The translations under genes and the position numbers were made by a program. Below are positions 56,684-64,000 of a stretch of 64,000 bases of DNA, one piece after another. Below the pieces are notes generated by a model. The model did no database searches and was not told the origin of the DNA. It saw only the letters and a program-made list of their open reading frames with translations. Source of the stretch: Lachnospiraceae bacterium MD335 (GTDB lineage Bacteria; Bacillota; Clostridia; Lachnospirales; Lachnospiraceae); NCBI GenBank assembly GCA_000403335.2, contig KE159617.1, positions 1-64,000 of the forward strand. The letters run 5' to 3'. The stretch's first letter is position 1; the number at the start of each line of letters is the position of its first letter.

Positions 56684-58171
56684 ATGATGATGAAACAGGC
56701 AGATAAGCGAAACCTGACAATGGTAATGGACTTGTACGAGCTTACAATGGCAAACGGTTATTTCAATGGCGGCGATATGGAATCGCGGGTGGCGTTTGAC
56801 GTGTTTTACAGGAAAAATCCCGACAGAGGCGGATTTGCAATCTTTGCGGGACTTGAGCAGATTGTAGAGTACATTGAAAACCTCCATTTTTCAGACGAGG
56901 ATATTGCATATCTGCGTTCCCTCAATACATTTACGGACGCATTTTTGGAATATTTAAAGAACTTTACATTCCGCGGAGACATCTACTCCTTTCCGGAAGG
57001 CACTATCATGTACCCGAATGAGCCGATTATGACAATTGTAGCGCCCTTAATTGACGCGCAGATTGTGGAGACGGCAATCCTCGCGCAGGTCAACCACCAG
57101 TCGCTTGTGGCGACAAAAACGGCGCGTATTGTAAAGGCGGCGGCAGGAAAGCTTGTGTCGGACTTCGGCGCAAGGCGCGCGCACAATATGGATGCCGCGG
57201 TATACGGCGCAAGGGCTTCCTACATAGGCGGCGCTGCGGGAACGGCAACCGTGCTTGCGGGACAGATGTTCGGCATCCCGGTGAGCGGAACAATGGCGCA
57301 CAGCTGGGTGATGTATTATAAGGATGAGTTTGAGGCATTTAAAAACTATGCCGTAAACTACCCTGACAATACGGTGCTTTTGGTAGATACCTATGACACC
57401 ATGCAGTCGGGCGTACCCAATGCAATCCGCGTTGCGCATGAGGTTTTGGAGCCGATGGGCAAACGCCTGAAAGGTATCCGTATCGACAGCGGCGACCTTG
57501 CATACCAATCAATTAAAGTGCGTAAAATGCTTGATGAGGCAGGTCTGAATGACTGTAAAATTATTGTTTCGAACAGCTTGGACGAGCATACCATTTCTTC
57601 GCTGAATACGCAGAAGGCATGTATCGACAGCTACGGAGTGGGAGAGCGTTTGATTACGGGAGCGACAAGCGACTATTCGGACGATACGCTTGCACTGCTG
57701 GGTGCGGTTTATAAGATTGCGGCGGTTGAGGAAAAAGGCACATTTATACCGCGTATTAAGATTTCGGGGACGGTTGAAAAGATTACCAATCCGGGCTTGA
57801 AAAAGGTTTACCGGATTTATGATCAAAACGGAAAGGCAAAGGCAGATCTGCTTGCAAAAGCGGATGAGGTAATTGAAATGGGCGGGGAGTTCCGTTTCGT
57901 GGACCCGCAGATGCCCTGGCGTAATCTGAAGTTTACAAACTGTACTGCAAAATCATTGCAGGTCAAGGTGTTTGAAAATGGAAAGCGCGTATATGAGCTT
58001 CCGACGCTTGAGGAAATACGCGACTATGTGAAAAAGCAGTTGAGCGAGGAAATTTGGGAAGAGGAACAGCGTTTTATTAATCCGCATGTGCATTATATGG
58101 ATATGACGCCGGATTATTATGAGCTGAAAATGAGTCTTCTGCATGAAAGAGGAAAGACGGCAGAAAAATAA
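56684..58171 (+). CDS. pncB: Nicotinate phosphoribosyltransferase
   Basis: A 495-residue enzyme making nicotinate mononucleotide from nicotinate and PRPP, with ATP, for NAD salvage. Motifs: DLYELTMANGYF at the N-terminus, DFGARRAHNMDAA, the phosphorylated His in SGTMAHSWVM, RIDSGDLAYQS and YGVGERLITG. Length fits the long Gram-positive form. Three ATG codons in a row (56684, 56687, 56690) follow AAAGGAAAC; the exact one is uncertain. Single gene with a terminator. Confidence 0.95.
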   Translation: MMMKQADKRNLTMVMDLYELTMANGYFNGGDMESRVAFDVFYRKNPDRGGFAIFAGLEQIVEYIENLHFSDEDIAYLRSLNTFTDAFLEYLKNFTFRGDIYSFPEGTIMYPNEPIMTIVAPLIDAQIVETAILAQVNHQSLVATKTARIVKAAAGKLVSDFGARRAHNMDAAVYGARASYIGGAAGTATVLAGQMFGIPVSGTMAHSWVMYYKDEFEAFKNYAVNYPDNTVLLVDTYDTMQSGVPNAIRVAHEVLEPMGKRLKGIRIDSGDLAYQSIKVRKMLDEAGLNDCKIIVSNSLDEHTISSLNTQKACIDSYGVGERLITGATSDYSDDTLALLGAVYKIAAVEEKGTFIPRIKISGTVEKITNPGLKKVYRIYDQNGKAKADLLAKADEVIEMGGEFRFVDPQMPWRNLKFTNCTAKSLQVKVFENGKRVYELPTLEEIRDYVKKQLSEEIWEEEQRFINPHVHYMDMTPDYYELKMSLLHERGKTAEK

Positions 58172-58194
58172 TAGTAGTAACGGAAAAGTGTAAA

Positions 58195-58225
58195 AGGGCT
58201 GCATCAAATCTGCGGCTCTTTTTTA
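58195..58225 (+). terminator. Terminator of pncB
   Basis: AGGGCTGC (58195-58202) pairs with GCGGCTCT (58212-58219), two G-U pairs, followed by six T residues. Confidence 0.7.
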
Positions 58226-58429
58226 CTTTATAGGAAATTACGTCCTATAAAGTAAAAACCCTCCGGGGGATGCGCACTCCGCGCTAAGGAATATGGTTGC
58301 TAAAGCAACCGCGCTCCGGCGCGGGAGTCCGGCTCGCCGGACTCTTTTTTTGCATATGGAATTGGGACGTGAAGTCCCTGCCGTCCGTCTAATATATAGA
58401 AGCATGAAGAATGCTTTTGTGCGCACAAA
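58220..58429 (+). repeat. Cluster of perfect hairpins before ECF sigma gene
   Basis: Listed in order: a 16-bp perfect stem 58220-58235 with 58243-58258; GGTTGC-TAAA-GCAACC (58295-58310); the terminator-like GAGTCCGG-CTCG-CCGGACTC plus seven T (58325-58351); GGGAC-GTGAA-GTCCC (58364-58378); AGCAT-GAAGA-ATGCT (58401-58415); and the 14-bp palindrome TTTGTGCGCACAAA (58416-58429). Part of it resembles 14976-15080, so it is probably a dispersed repeat. Confidence 0.6.
58325..58351 (+). terminator. Terminator-like hairpin inside the cluster
   Basis: 8-bp GC-rich stem with CTCG tetraloop and a T7 tract. It would stop transcription entering the ECF sigma unit. Confidence 0.75.
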
Positions 58430-58456
58430 TGACAGAAAGGAGATGACCAAAATAAA

Positions 58457-58972
58457 ATGAAAACTTTAATCCTTGAAGCAATAGGCGGCGACGCAGACGC
58501 GTTTACCCGGCTGATGCAGTCACAGCTTCAGAATATGTATAAAACAGCAAGCGCCATACTGCGCAATGATGAGGATGCAGCAGATGCCATATCTGACACC
58601 ATCTTAACCTGTTGGGAGAAAAAAGGGCAGCTAAAAAAGCCTGAGTTTTTCCGTACATGGATGACACGCATTCTGATTAATAAATGTAAGGATATGATCA
58701 GAACGCAAAGCAGCCTTTCATTGGTGGAGGAGCTTCCGGAACAGTCGGTCTATGATACTACTTATGAAAATGTGGAGTGGAAGGCGGCTTTGGACGGATT
58801 GGACGAAAAGCACAGACTTGTCATGGCGCTCTACTATGTCGAAGGATTTGATACGGTTGAAATTGGCAAAATGCTTGATATGCCGGAAAGCACGGTGCGA
58901 AGCAGGCTTGCAAGAGGACGCGAAAAACTGGCAAAAAGCTTGGAAGGAGGCAGCAGCTATGGACGAGCGTGA
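58457..58972 (+). CDS. ECF sigma factor
   Basis: A 171-residue sigma-70 family factor with region 2 (AFTRLMQSQLQNMYKTASAI, then DAADAISDTILTCWEK) and region 4 (LDEKHRLVMALYYVEGFDTV, then MPESTVRSRLARGREKL). The following gene encodes a DUF4179 membrane anti-sigma protein and overlaps it by 14 bp, a typical SigV-like pair. It likely controls an envelope stress response. A GGAATT box with a CGTC word 18 nt further (58358-58385) might be its own promoter, but this is weak. AAAGGAG precedes the ATG. Confidence 0.9.
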   Translation: MKTLILEAIGGDADAFTRLMQSQLQNMYKTASAILRNDEDAADAISDTILTCWEKKGQLKKPEFFRTWMTRILINKCKDMIRTQSSLSLVEELPEQSVYDTTYENVEWKAALDGLDEKHRLVMALYYVEGFDTVEIGKMLDMPESTVRSRLARGREKLAKSLEGGSSYGRA

Positions 58973-60134
58973 TATGATGCGTATGTTACAGTCCGATGTC
59001 GTAATCCCCCAAATTGTACAGCAGAAAGCGGATACGGCATTTGAAAAAATACGCGAATCCAATACAAATACAGAAAATAGCAGGAGGAAACTGCGCATGA
59101 GAAAAAGGGGAATAACAATTCTTGTTGCGGCGACCGTGCTTGCATTAGGCGGCATTACGGCACTTGCGGCATATCAGAATTGGAGCAGGAGCCTTTCAGA
59201 GGACTTGCAAATATCGGAAGAACAAAAAGAGACGCTGCAGGAGGAAGGCGCAGTCGCTTTTGCGATGCAGAGTCAGGTACAAAATGGTGTCACGGTAACG
59301 GCGCAGCAGAGCATTACGGATAATTATTTTGCGCATTTAAGCTTTCGTGTGGAAGGTTATGACCTGCCCAAGGATGATCAGGGAAACTATGCAGAACCGT
59401 GCTTTGAACAGATTAACATAACGGTGGACGGAGGCTCTGACTACAATATGTATGGAAGTTTTTATGACGGCTTGGTAACAGGACCGAACGGCAGGGCAGT
59501 CTATGCGGACGGTTCGCCGATTGACTATGACGCCCCTGGCAGTTTGGCGCGTTATGTGCGCGAGGACGGCAGCCTGGAGTATCTGATGACGCTTTATAAT
59601 GAAAAAAGGGGATATTTTTTGAATAAAGAAATCTGTATCGAATTTGAAAATTTGGGAACGGTTTATAAGACTGAATATAAAAAAGAGCATGAAGTAACCG
59701 GAAAATGGAATTTTCAATGGAACCTGCAAGGTTCTGACAGCAGAAAGGAGTATACTCTGAATGCGCCGCTTGGCGATACGGGGGCAACGGTGATAAAGGC
59801 TGAAATTTCACCGATTTCCATGCATGTGGAGTATCATTTCCCTTATCAGGAATACGTTGAAACAGGATTTGACCAAGACGGCAATACGATAGAAAGCACG
59901 CAGTTTGTGGAAGCGCCGCCGATTGCAGGCGTGCAGCTGAAAGATGGCACAATCTATCAATATCTGTGTGACGGCGGCTCGGAAGGTTACTGCGAGGATG
60001 ATAAGAATACGTACGTTGCAACATATGCAAACGACAGAATTATTGATACGGATGAGGTTGCATATCTTATTTTTAGAAAGAAGATAGACGGATTGTATTC
60101 GGAGAGCGATTTTTATCTGATTTCCGTGAACTGA
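58959..60134 (+). CDS. DUF4179 membrane anti-sigma factor
   Basis: A 391-residue protein. Cytoplasmic N-terminus (about 1-47), one membrane helix (about 50-69, ILVAATVLALGGITALAA), then a large extracellular beta-rich DUF4179 domain (about 75-390). It should hold the ECF sigma factor inactive until an envelope signal. ATG 58959 has GGAAGGAGG 8 nt upstream and lies within the sigma gene end, so translation is coupled; a longer frame from 58752 runs inside the sigma gene and is rejected. Confidence 0.85.
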   Translation: MDERDMMRMLQSDVVIPQIVQQKADTAFEKIRESNTNTENSRRKLRMRKRGITILVAATVLALGGITALAAYQNWSRSLSEDLQISEEQKETLQEEGAVAFAMQSQVQNGVTVTAQQSITDNYFAHLSFRVEGYDLPKDDQGNYAEPCFEQINITVDGGSDYNMYGSFYDGLVTGPNGRAVYADGSPIDYDAPGSLARYVREDGSLEYLMTLYNEKRGYFLNKEICIEFENLGTVYKTEYKKEHEVTGKWNFQWNLQGSDSRKEYTLNAPLGDTGATVIKAEISPISMHVEYHFPYQEYVETGFDQDGNTIESTQFVEAPPIAGVQLKDGTIYQYLCDGGSEGYCEDDKNTYVATYANDRIIDTDEVAYLIFRKKIDGLYSESDFYLISVN

Positions 60135-60148
60135 TAAAGGAAGAAAGT

Positions 60149-60180
60149 AAGGGCTGCTTTGCAAAAGGGCAGTCCTTTTT
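60149..60180 (+). terminator. Terminator of sigma/anti-sigma unit
   Basis: AAGGGCTGCT (60149-60158) pairs with GGCAGTCCTT (60168-60177) followed by T residues. Confidence 0.8.
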
Positions 60181-60247
60181 GTGTGCAAAAACGATGCATG
60201 TGACATCACAATTTTGCAAAAAGCCTGTAAAAGAATGCTTTCGCAAA

Positions 60248-60346
60248 TTGACAAATAATTGGGCGTTTATTATACTATAAAAAAGAGGTCAATAACATTT
60301 TTATAGATAAATTTACTAAATTATTTTTAAAAATTATAGTAAATTT
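60248..60346 (+). promoter_or_regulatory. Promoter and possible operator of LacI-type gene
   Basis: TTGACA (60248-60253), 17 nt, TATACT (60271-60276). Downstream in the leader, AAATTTACT (60309-60317) and AGTAAATTT (60338-60346) form an inverted repeat with an AT-only centre, possibly for autoregulation. Confidence 0.6.
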
Positions 60347-60385
60347 CGTCATTTCCGTGATTTGTATAAAGATAACCGAGGTTTT

Positions 60386-61426
60386 ATGGCAGAAAGGGGC
60401 AGCGAAATACGAATGAGAAAAGTGACAATTCAGGACATCGCGGCGCAGATGGGATTAAGCCGCAATACTGTTGCAAAGGCGCTGAGCGGAGGGCTCGTGT
60501 CGCCGCAGACAAGACAGGCGGTAGTTCAGAAGGCGTGGCAGATGGGATATGCGAAGCTGGATGAAAATTTGGTTGAGGAAGTAAAAAATTATAACAGAAA
60601 AATTAATACGGGTACAATTTTGGTACTCTTTAATCACATGCAGTCCATGTTTTGGACTAGGGCGCTTGCCGGTATCAGCAGTGCAGTAAATGATGAGGGG
60701 TACCGCATGCAGCTGCACGTGGTGGACGAAAATGACAAGGACGGCAGCGAGACGTTACGTCTGATTGCGAATGACGTAAAGGGAATTATTTTCCTGTGCA
60801 TTTTTCCGGTTAAATTTGTGAAAGGAGTTAGTCGTGCCAAACTTCCGATGACCTTTTTCAATACGCCCGTAAATGCGCAGGAATATATTGAGCTTGGCGA
60901 TATTATGAACATGGAAGGATTTTATTCCATGAACCGCATCACAAATTATATTATTAAGGAAAAGGAGTGTGAAAGGCTTGCCTATATCGGCTATGCGGAA
61001 GGATCGCGTATGATACAGGCAAGGTATCTCGGCTTTTTAAATGCTTGCAATTACAACAAGATACAGCTTGACGCAAAGATGCAATACACCAATCCGGGCG
61101 CTCAGGACTGTTTTAGTTACGCAGTGGTGGAGGAAATTGTAAATAATATGCCGTACATTCCGGATGCAATTGTATGCGAGGACGATGACGTGGCGAAAAA
61201 TGTGTCGCTTGCTCTTTTGCAGCGCGATGCGCAGGCAGTGAAAAACACAGTGATTACCGGATTTAACAACACGCTGGAGTCAGACTTTTTCAAGAATGAT
61301 ATCGTTACGGTGGATGTGCGCATTGAGGAGATGGGGCGCCGGCTTGTGAAGTCTGTGGTAGACAGGGTAAATAATCCCACTATGGACTTAGCGTTTCATA
61401 CACTTGCCACGTATCCGCGGTTTTAG
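60386..61426 (+). CDS. LacI-family transcriptional regulator
   Basis: A 346-residue protein. The LacI helix-turn-helix is VTIQDIAAQMGLSRNTVAKA (about residues 13-32), then GGLVSPQTRQAV and a periplasmic-binding-like ligand domain from about residue 70 that ends without the usual sugar-site signature being certain. ATG 60386 has GAGG 5-6 nt upstream; ATG 60413 would start nearer the helix-turn-helix. The effector is unknown; a sugar is usual. It precedes hprK, which also belongs to carbon control. Confidence 0.83.
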   Translation: MAERGSEIRMRKVTIQDIAAQMGLSRNTVAKALSGGLVSPQTRQAVVQKAWQMGYAKLDENLVEEVKNYNRKINTGTILVLFNHMQSMFWTRALAGISSAVNDEGYRMQLHVVDENDKDGSETLRLIANDVKGIIFLCIFPVKFVKGVSRAKLPMTFFNTPVNAQEYIELGDIMNMEGFYSMNRITNYIIKEKECERLAYIGYAEGSRMIQARYLGFLNACNYNKIQLDAKMQYTNPGAQDCFSYAVVEEIVNNMPYIPDAIVCEDDDVAKNVSLALLQRDAQAVKNTVITGFNNTLESDFFKNDIVTVDVRIEEMGRRLVKSVVDRVNNPTMDLAFHTLATYPRF

Positions 61427-61536
61427 ACTGCGCTGCGAAAAAAGCATGACAACCCCGTCAGGAATGTGCTAAAATAAATGCAAATGAACAGGACGCGTAC
61501 AGCAGACTTATTCATAGAAAAAATAAGGAGAACAGG

Positions 61537-61617
61537 TTGAAAAATTATGCGTTTTCAACCGGCAGATTTGTGCTCAAGGGACAGATTTGCAGACTGAGAA
61601 AGGAGCATGGTTGTTAA
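61537..61617 (+). CDS. Possible 26-codon upstream ORF coupled to hprK
   Basis: TTG at 61537 with AAGGAG (61525-61530) 6 nt upstream opens a 26-codon frame (MKNYAFSTGRFVLKGQICRL, then RKEHGC) ending in TAA at 61615-61617, one base before the hprK ATG at 61619. The hprK ribosome site AAAGGAG lies inside it. Its first codons are in a 9-bp hairpin GGTTGAAAA/TTTTCAACC (61535-61543 with 61552-61560). It could be a leader peptide; the protein matches no family known to me. Confidence 0.35.
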   Translation: MKNYAFSTGRFVLKGQICRLRKEHGC

Positions 61618-61618
61618 T

Positions 61619-62557
61619 ATGTCAAGTGTAAGTATTGAAAGAGTCATCGAGAAGCTCAAGCTGACCAATCTCACGCCGGAAATTGATGTTTCCAGCATCA
61701 AAATCCATCAGCCCGACATCAATCGTCCCGCACTGCAGCTTTCGGGATATTTTGAACATTTTGAGGAAACGAGGCCTCAGATTATCGGATTTGTGGAATA
61801 CTCCTATATGGAGCATATTACCGATGAGAAGAAACAGGAGGTCTATCCGCGTGTCATTTCAGAAAAGACACCGTGCATCATTTTCTGCAGAAATTTGATG
61901 CCAGATCCGCTTTTTATCGAAATTGCAATGAAAAATAATGTTCCGCTTTTAAAAACGTCAAAGCCCACTTCGGCATTTATGGCGGAGATTATCCGCTGGC
62001 TCAACGTGGAGCTTGCACCGTGCATTTCGGTGCATGGCGTGCTAGTCGATGTTTATGGCGAGGGTGTGCTGATTACGGGCGAGAGCGGCATCGGAAAGAG
62101 CGAGGCGGCGTTGGAGCTGATTAAGCGCGGGCACAGACTTGTATCGGATGACGTGGTGGAAATCAGAAAGGTGAGTGATGATACGCTGGTCGGCTCGGCA
62201 CCCGACATCACAAGGCATTTTATTGAGCTGCGCGGCATAGGTATAATAGATGTTAAGACGCTTTACGGTGTGCAGAGCGTAATGGATACCACAAATATCA
62301 ACCTCGTGATACGTTTGGAGGACTGGGACAAAGAGAAAAATTACGACCGTCTCGGACTTGAGGAGAATTACACGGAATATCTTGGAAATAAGGTGGTCTG
62401 CCATAATATTCCGATTAGACCGGGCAGAAATCTTGCAATTATCTGTGAGTCGGCAGCAGTCAACCACCGTCAGAAGAAAATGGGCTACAACGCGGCGCAG
62501 GAGCTTTATCAGCGTGTGCAGAATTCGTTGTCAAAGCCAAGAGAAGACAATATGTAA
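61619..62557 (+). CDS. hprK: HPr kinase/phosphorylase
   Basis: A 312-residue enzyme that phosphorylates HPr on Ser46 and reverses it, controlling carbon catabolite repression. The Walker A is GESGIGKS (154-161), a conserved His is at 139 in CISVHG, and the family block HFIELRGIGIIDVKTLYG is present. ATG 61619 gives the normal N-terminus; ATG 61607 is too close to the ribosome site. It is followed 26 bp later by glucokinase. Confidence 0.95.
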   Translation: MSSVSIERVIEKLKLTNLTPEIDVSSIKIHQPDINRPALQLSGYFEHFEETRPQIIGFVEYSYMEHITDEKKQEVYPRVISEKTPCIIFCRNLMPDPLFIEIAMKNNVPLLKTSKPTSAFMAEIIRWLNVELAPCISVHGVLVDVYGEGVLITGESGIGKSEAALELIKRGHRLVSDDVVEIRKVSDDTLVGSAPDITRHFIELRGIGIIDVKTLYGVQSVMDTTNINLVIRLEDWDKEKNYDRLGLEENYTEYLGNKVVCHNIPIRPGRNLAIICESAAVNHRQKKMGYNAAQELYQRVQNSLSKPREDNM

Positions 62558-62583
62558 CATTGAATGTGGAGGATAAGAAACGA

Positions 62584-63531
62584 ATGAGCAAATATTGTTT
62601 TGGAGTAGATTTAGGCGGAACAACTGTAAAAATCGGGCTTTTTACCCCCGAAGGAGAAGTTGTTGAAAAATGGGAAATTCCTACAAGAACGCAGGAGAAC
62701 GGAAGTAAAATCCTTCCGGACATTGCGGACGCCATACTGGCAAAAATGCAGGAGCGCGGGATTGCAAGGGAGGCGGTAATCGGCGTGGGAATCGGCGTTC
62801 CGGGACCGGTTGATGACGCCGGCGTGATTTACCGTGCAGTCAATCTCGGCTGGGGGGTATTTAACATCAACGAAACGCTTGGCGGTTTGCTCGGCATCGA
62901 CGTAAAAGCAGGTAATGACGCGAATGTAGCGGCGCTTGGCGAGATGTGGTGCGGCGGCGGCAAGGGATATAAGGACATTGTGCTTGCGACGCTTGGAACG
63001 GGTATTGGCGGCGGAATTATTACAAATGGTAAGATTGTCACAGGTTCGAAGGGCGCGGGCGGTGAAATCGGGCATATTCATCTTGTGGATGATGAGCCGG
63101 ATGCTTGCGGCTGTGGAAATCATGGATGCTTTGAACAGTATGGTTCTGCGACCGGAATTGTGCGCCTTGCAAAGCGCAGACTTGCAGCTTCAGAAGAGGA
63201 CAGCGTTTTGCGTACCGCGCAGGCGGAAGGGACGCTTAGCGCAAAGGCAGTGTTTGACGCAGTAAAGGGCGGCGACAAGATTGCCTGCGAAATTGCCGAA
63301 GAATTTGGAAGCTATCTTGGAAAAGGGTTTGCGGCAATTGCGGCGGTTGTCAATCCGGAGGTGTTTGTGCTTGGCGGCGGTGTGTCGAAGGCAGGCGAAA
63401 TTTTATTCGGATACATTGCAAAGAATTATGAGAAGTACGCCTTCCACGCTTGCAGAAATGCTGTTTTCAAGCTTGCGACGCTTGGAAATGACGCAGGTAT
63501 TTACGGAGCGGCTAAACTTGTGTTGGGTTGA
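62584..63531 (+). CDS. Glucokinase, ROK family
   Basis: A 315-residue sugar kinase phosphorylating glucose at C6. FGVDLGGTTVKIGLF is the phosphate-1 motif, LGTGIGGGIITNGK the phosphate-2, and the ROK zinc motif CGCGNHGCFEQYGSATG follows. The length and zinc site fit Gram-positive glucokinase. ATG 62584 has GTGGAGGA upstream. Placing it between hprK and murB suggests a carbon-to-cell-wall operon. Confidence 0.92.
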   Translation: MSKYCFGVDLGGTTVKIGLFTPEGEVVEKWEIPTRTQENGSKILPDIADAILAKMQERGIAREAVIGVGIGVPGPVDDAGVIYRAVNLGWGVFNINETLGGLLGIDVKAGNDANVAALGEMWCGGGKGYKDIVLATLGTGIGGGIITNGKIVTGSKGAGGEIGHIHLVDDEPDACGCGNHGCFEQYGSATGIVRLAKRRLAASEEDSVLRTAQAEGTLSAKAVFDAVKGGDKIACEIAEEFGSYLGKGFAAIAAVVNPEVFVLGGGVSKAGEILFGYIAKNYEKYAFHACRNAVFKLATLGNDAGIYGAAKLVLG

Positions 63532-63579
63532 TTGATAAAAAAGTATCAAAAAGAATATGAATTAGCAGAGGTTATGTGA

Positions 63580-64000
63580 TTGAAAAAAGAGTTGGTCAAT
63601 GAATTGTCTTCCGTGATTAAAGGAGGGCGTGTTGCCGCAGAAGAACCGATGTCGGCGCATACAACGTTTCAGACGGGCGGAGCGGTTGAGGTGTTTGCCG
63701 AACCTGCCGATATGGATGAACTAAAGAAAACGTTAGGGCTGCTGAAAAGTAAAGGAGAGCACTTTTATTTAATCGGAAACGGAAGCAATCTTCTTGTAAG
63801 TGATAAGGGACTTCGAGGCGTGGCAATTCACCTTGCCAAGGGTTTTGGTGACATTTGCATCGAAGGAAATACGCTTATCTGCGGTGCATCGGCGACGCTT
63901 TCACAAATTGCGCGGGCGGCATTGGCGCATTCCCTGACGGGTTTTGAGTTTGCGGCGGGGATCCCTGGAAGCTTAGGCGGTGCGATTGTAATGAATGCGG
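63580..64000 (+). CDS. murB: UDP-N-acetylenolpyruvoylglucosamine reductase, 5' part
   Basis: The frame starts at TTG 63580 (GAGG 8 nt upstream) and runs open to the right edge, so about 140 residues are seen. It has the MurB N-terminus with HTTFQTGGAVEVFAEP, the FAD-binding LIGNGSNLLVSD, and FAAGIPGSLGGAIVMNA. It reduces the enolpyruvyl group to make UDP-N-acetylmuramate. It lies 48 bp after glucokinase, consistent with the hprK-murB neighbourhood known in Firmicutes. Confidence 0.93.
   Translation, partial: MKKELVNELSSVIKGGRVAAEEPMSAHTTFQTGGAVEVFAEPADMDELKKTLGLLKSKGEHFYLIGNGSNLLVSDKGLRGVAIHLAKGFGDICIEGNTLICGASATLSQIARAALAHSLTGFEFAAGIPGSLGGAIVMNA

Overview
The window looks like a chromosomal segment of an anaerobic, low-to-moderate GC member of Clostridia (Bacillota), most likely Lachnospiraceae. 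This rests on gene content and signals: strong AGGAGG-type ribosome sites, sigma-A promoters with 16-18 bp spacers, a large Gram-positive type SRP RNA, FabK-type fatty acid synthesis with a fused AccD-AccA, HPr kinase, DUF4317 and DUF3048 proteins, and an F-type ATPase whose c subunit carries the sodium-binding residues. No phage, transposase, integrase or CRISPR array was seen.

Layout. 1-1083: 3' end of a 23S rRNA gene, then tRNA-Asn and tRNA-Cys, with no 5S gene between. 1157-3601: AEC transporter, CDF metal exporter, DUF402 protein. 3868-11376: complete F1Fo ATP synthase operon (atpZ-I-B-E-F-H-A-G-D-C) with its own promoter and terminator and two unusually long, hairpin-filled internal spacers. 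11401-17234: secreted InlB-repeat protein, small hypothetical, SRP RNA, DUF3048 lipoprotein, GH3 glycosidase. 17369-22581: a large TPR protein with a degenerate J domain paired with a short HscC-like Hsp70. 23102-32392: the type II fatty acid operon acpP-fabK-fabD-fabG-fabF-fabZ-accDA-NPD-fabH-fabT, behind a strong promoter and three evenly phased TTTGA-N3-TCAAA operators. 32411-35116 (minus): deoC-deoB-uridine phosphorylase, a nucleoside catabolic unit. 35151-38899: diguanylate cyclase, zinc-ribbon protein, CheD, a 64-residue protein, PHP phosphoesterase. 39168-49633: PAP2 protein, orphan antitoxin, GDPD, M13 peptidase, secreted SH3-like protein, alarmone-hydrolase-like HD protein, RlmI-type methyltransferase, two membrane proteins, chemoreceptor. 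49736-53492 (minus): YeiH family protein, sodium:solute symporter, SGNH esterase. 53796-64000: XRE-TPR regulator, DUF4317 protein, nicotinate phosphoribosyltransferase, ECF sigma/DUF4179 anti-sigma pair, LacI-type regulator, then hprK, glucokinase and the 5' part of murB.

How it fits together. Energy coupling (probably sodium-driven ATP synthase, sodium symporter), membrane lipid synthesis under FabT-like feedback control, nucleoside salvage, carbon-catabolite control (HprK, glucokinase, LacI type) and motility signalling (MCP, CheD, GGDEF) suggest a motile saccharolytic anaerobe. The most interesting non-coding features are: a co-varying roughly 135-nt structured element present in two full and two partial copies; a three-arm inverted repeat between fabF and fabZ that could occlude the fabZ start; the three-operator fab promoter; and a set of perfect hairpins ahead of the ECF sigma gene. 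The fab operon also lacks accB and accC at exactly the two places where related Clostridia carry them.
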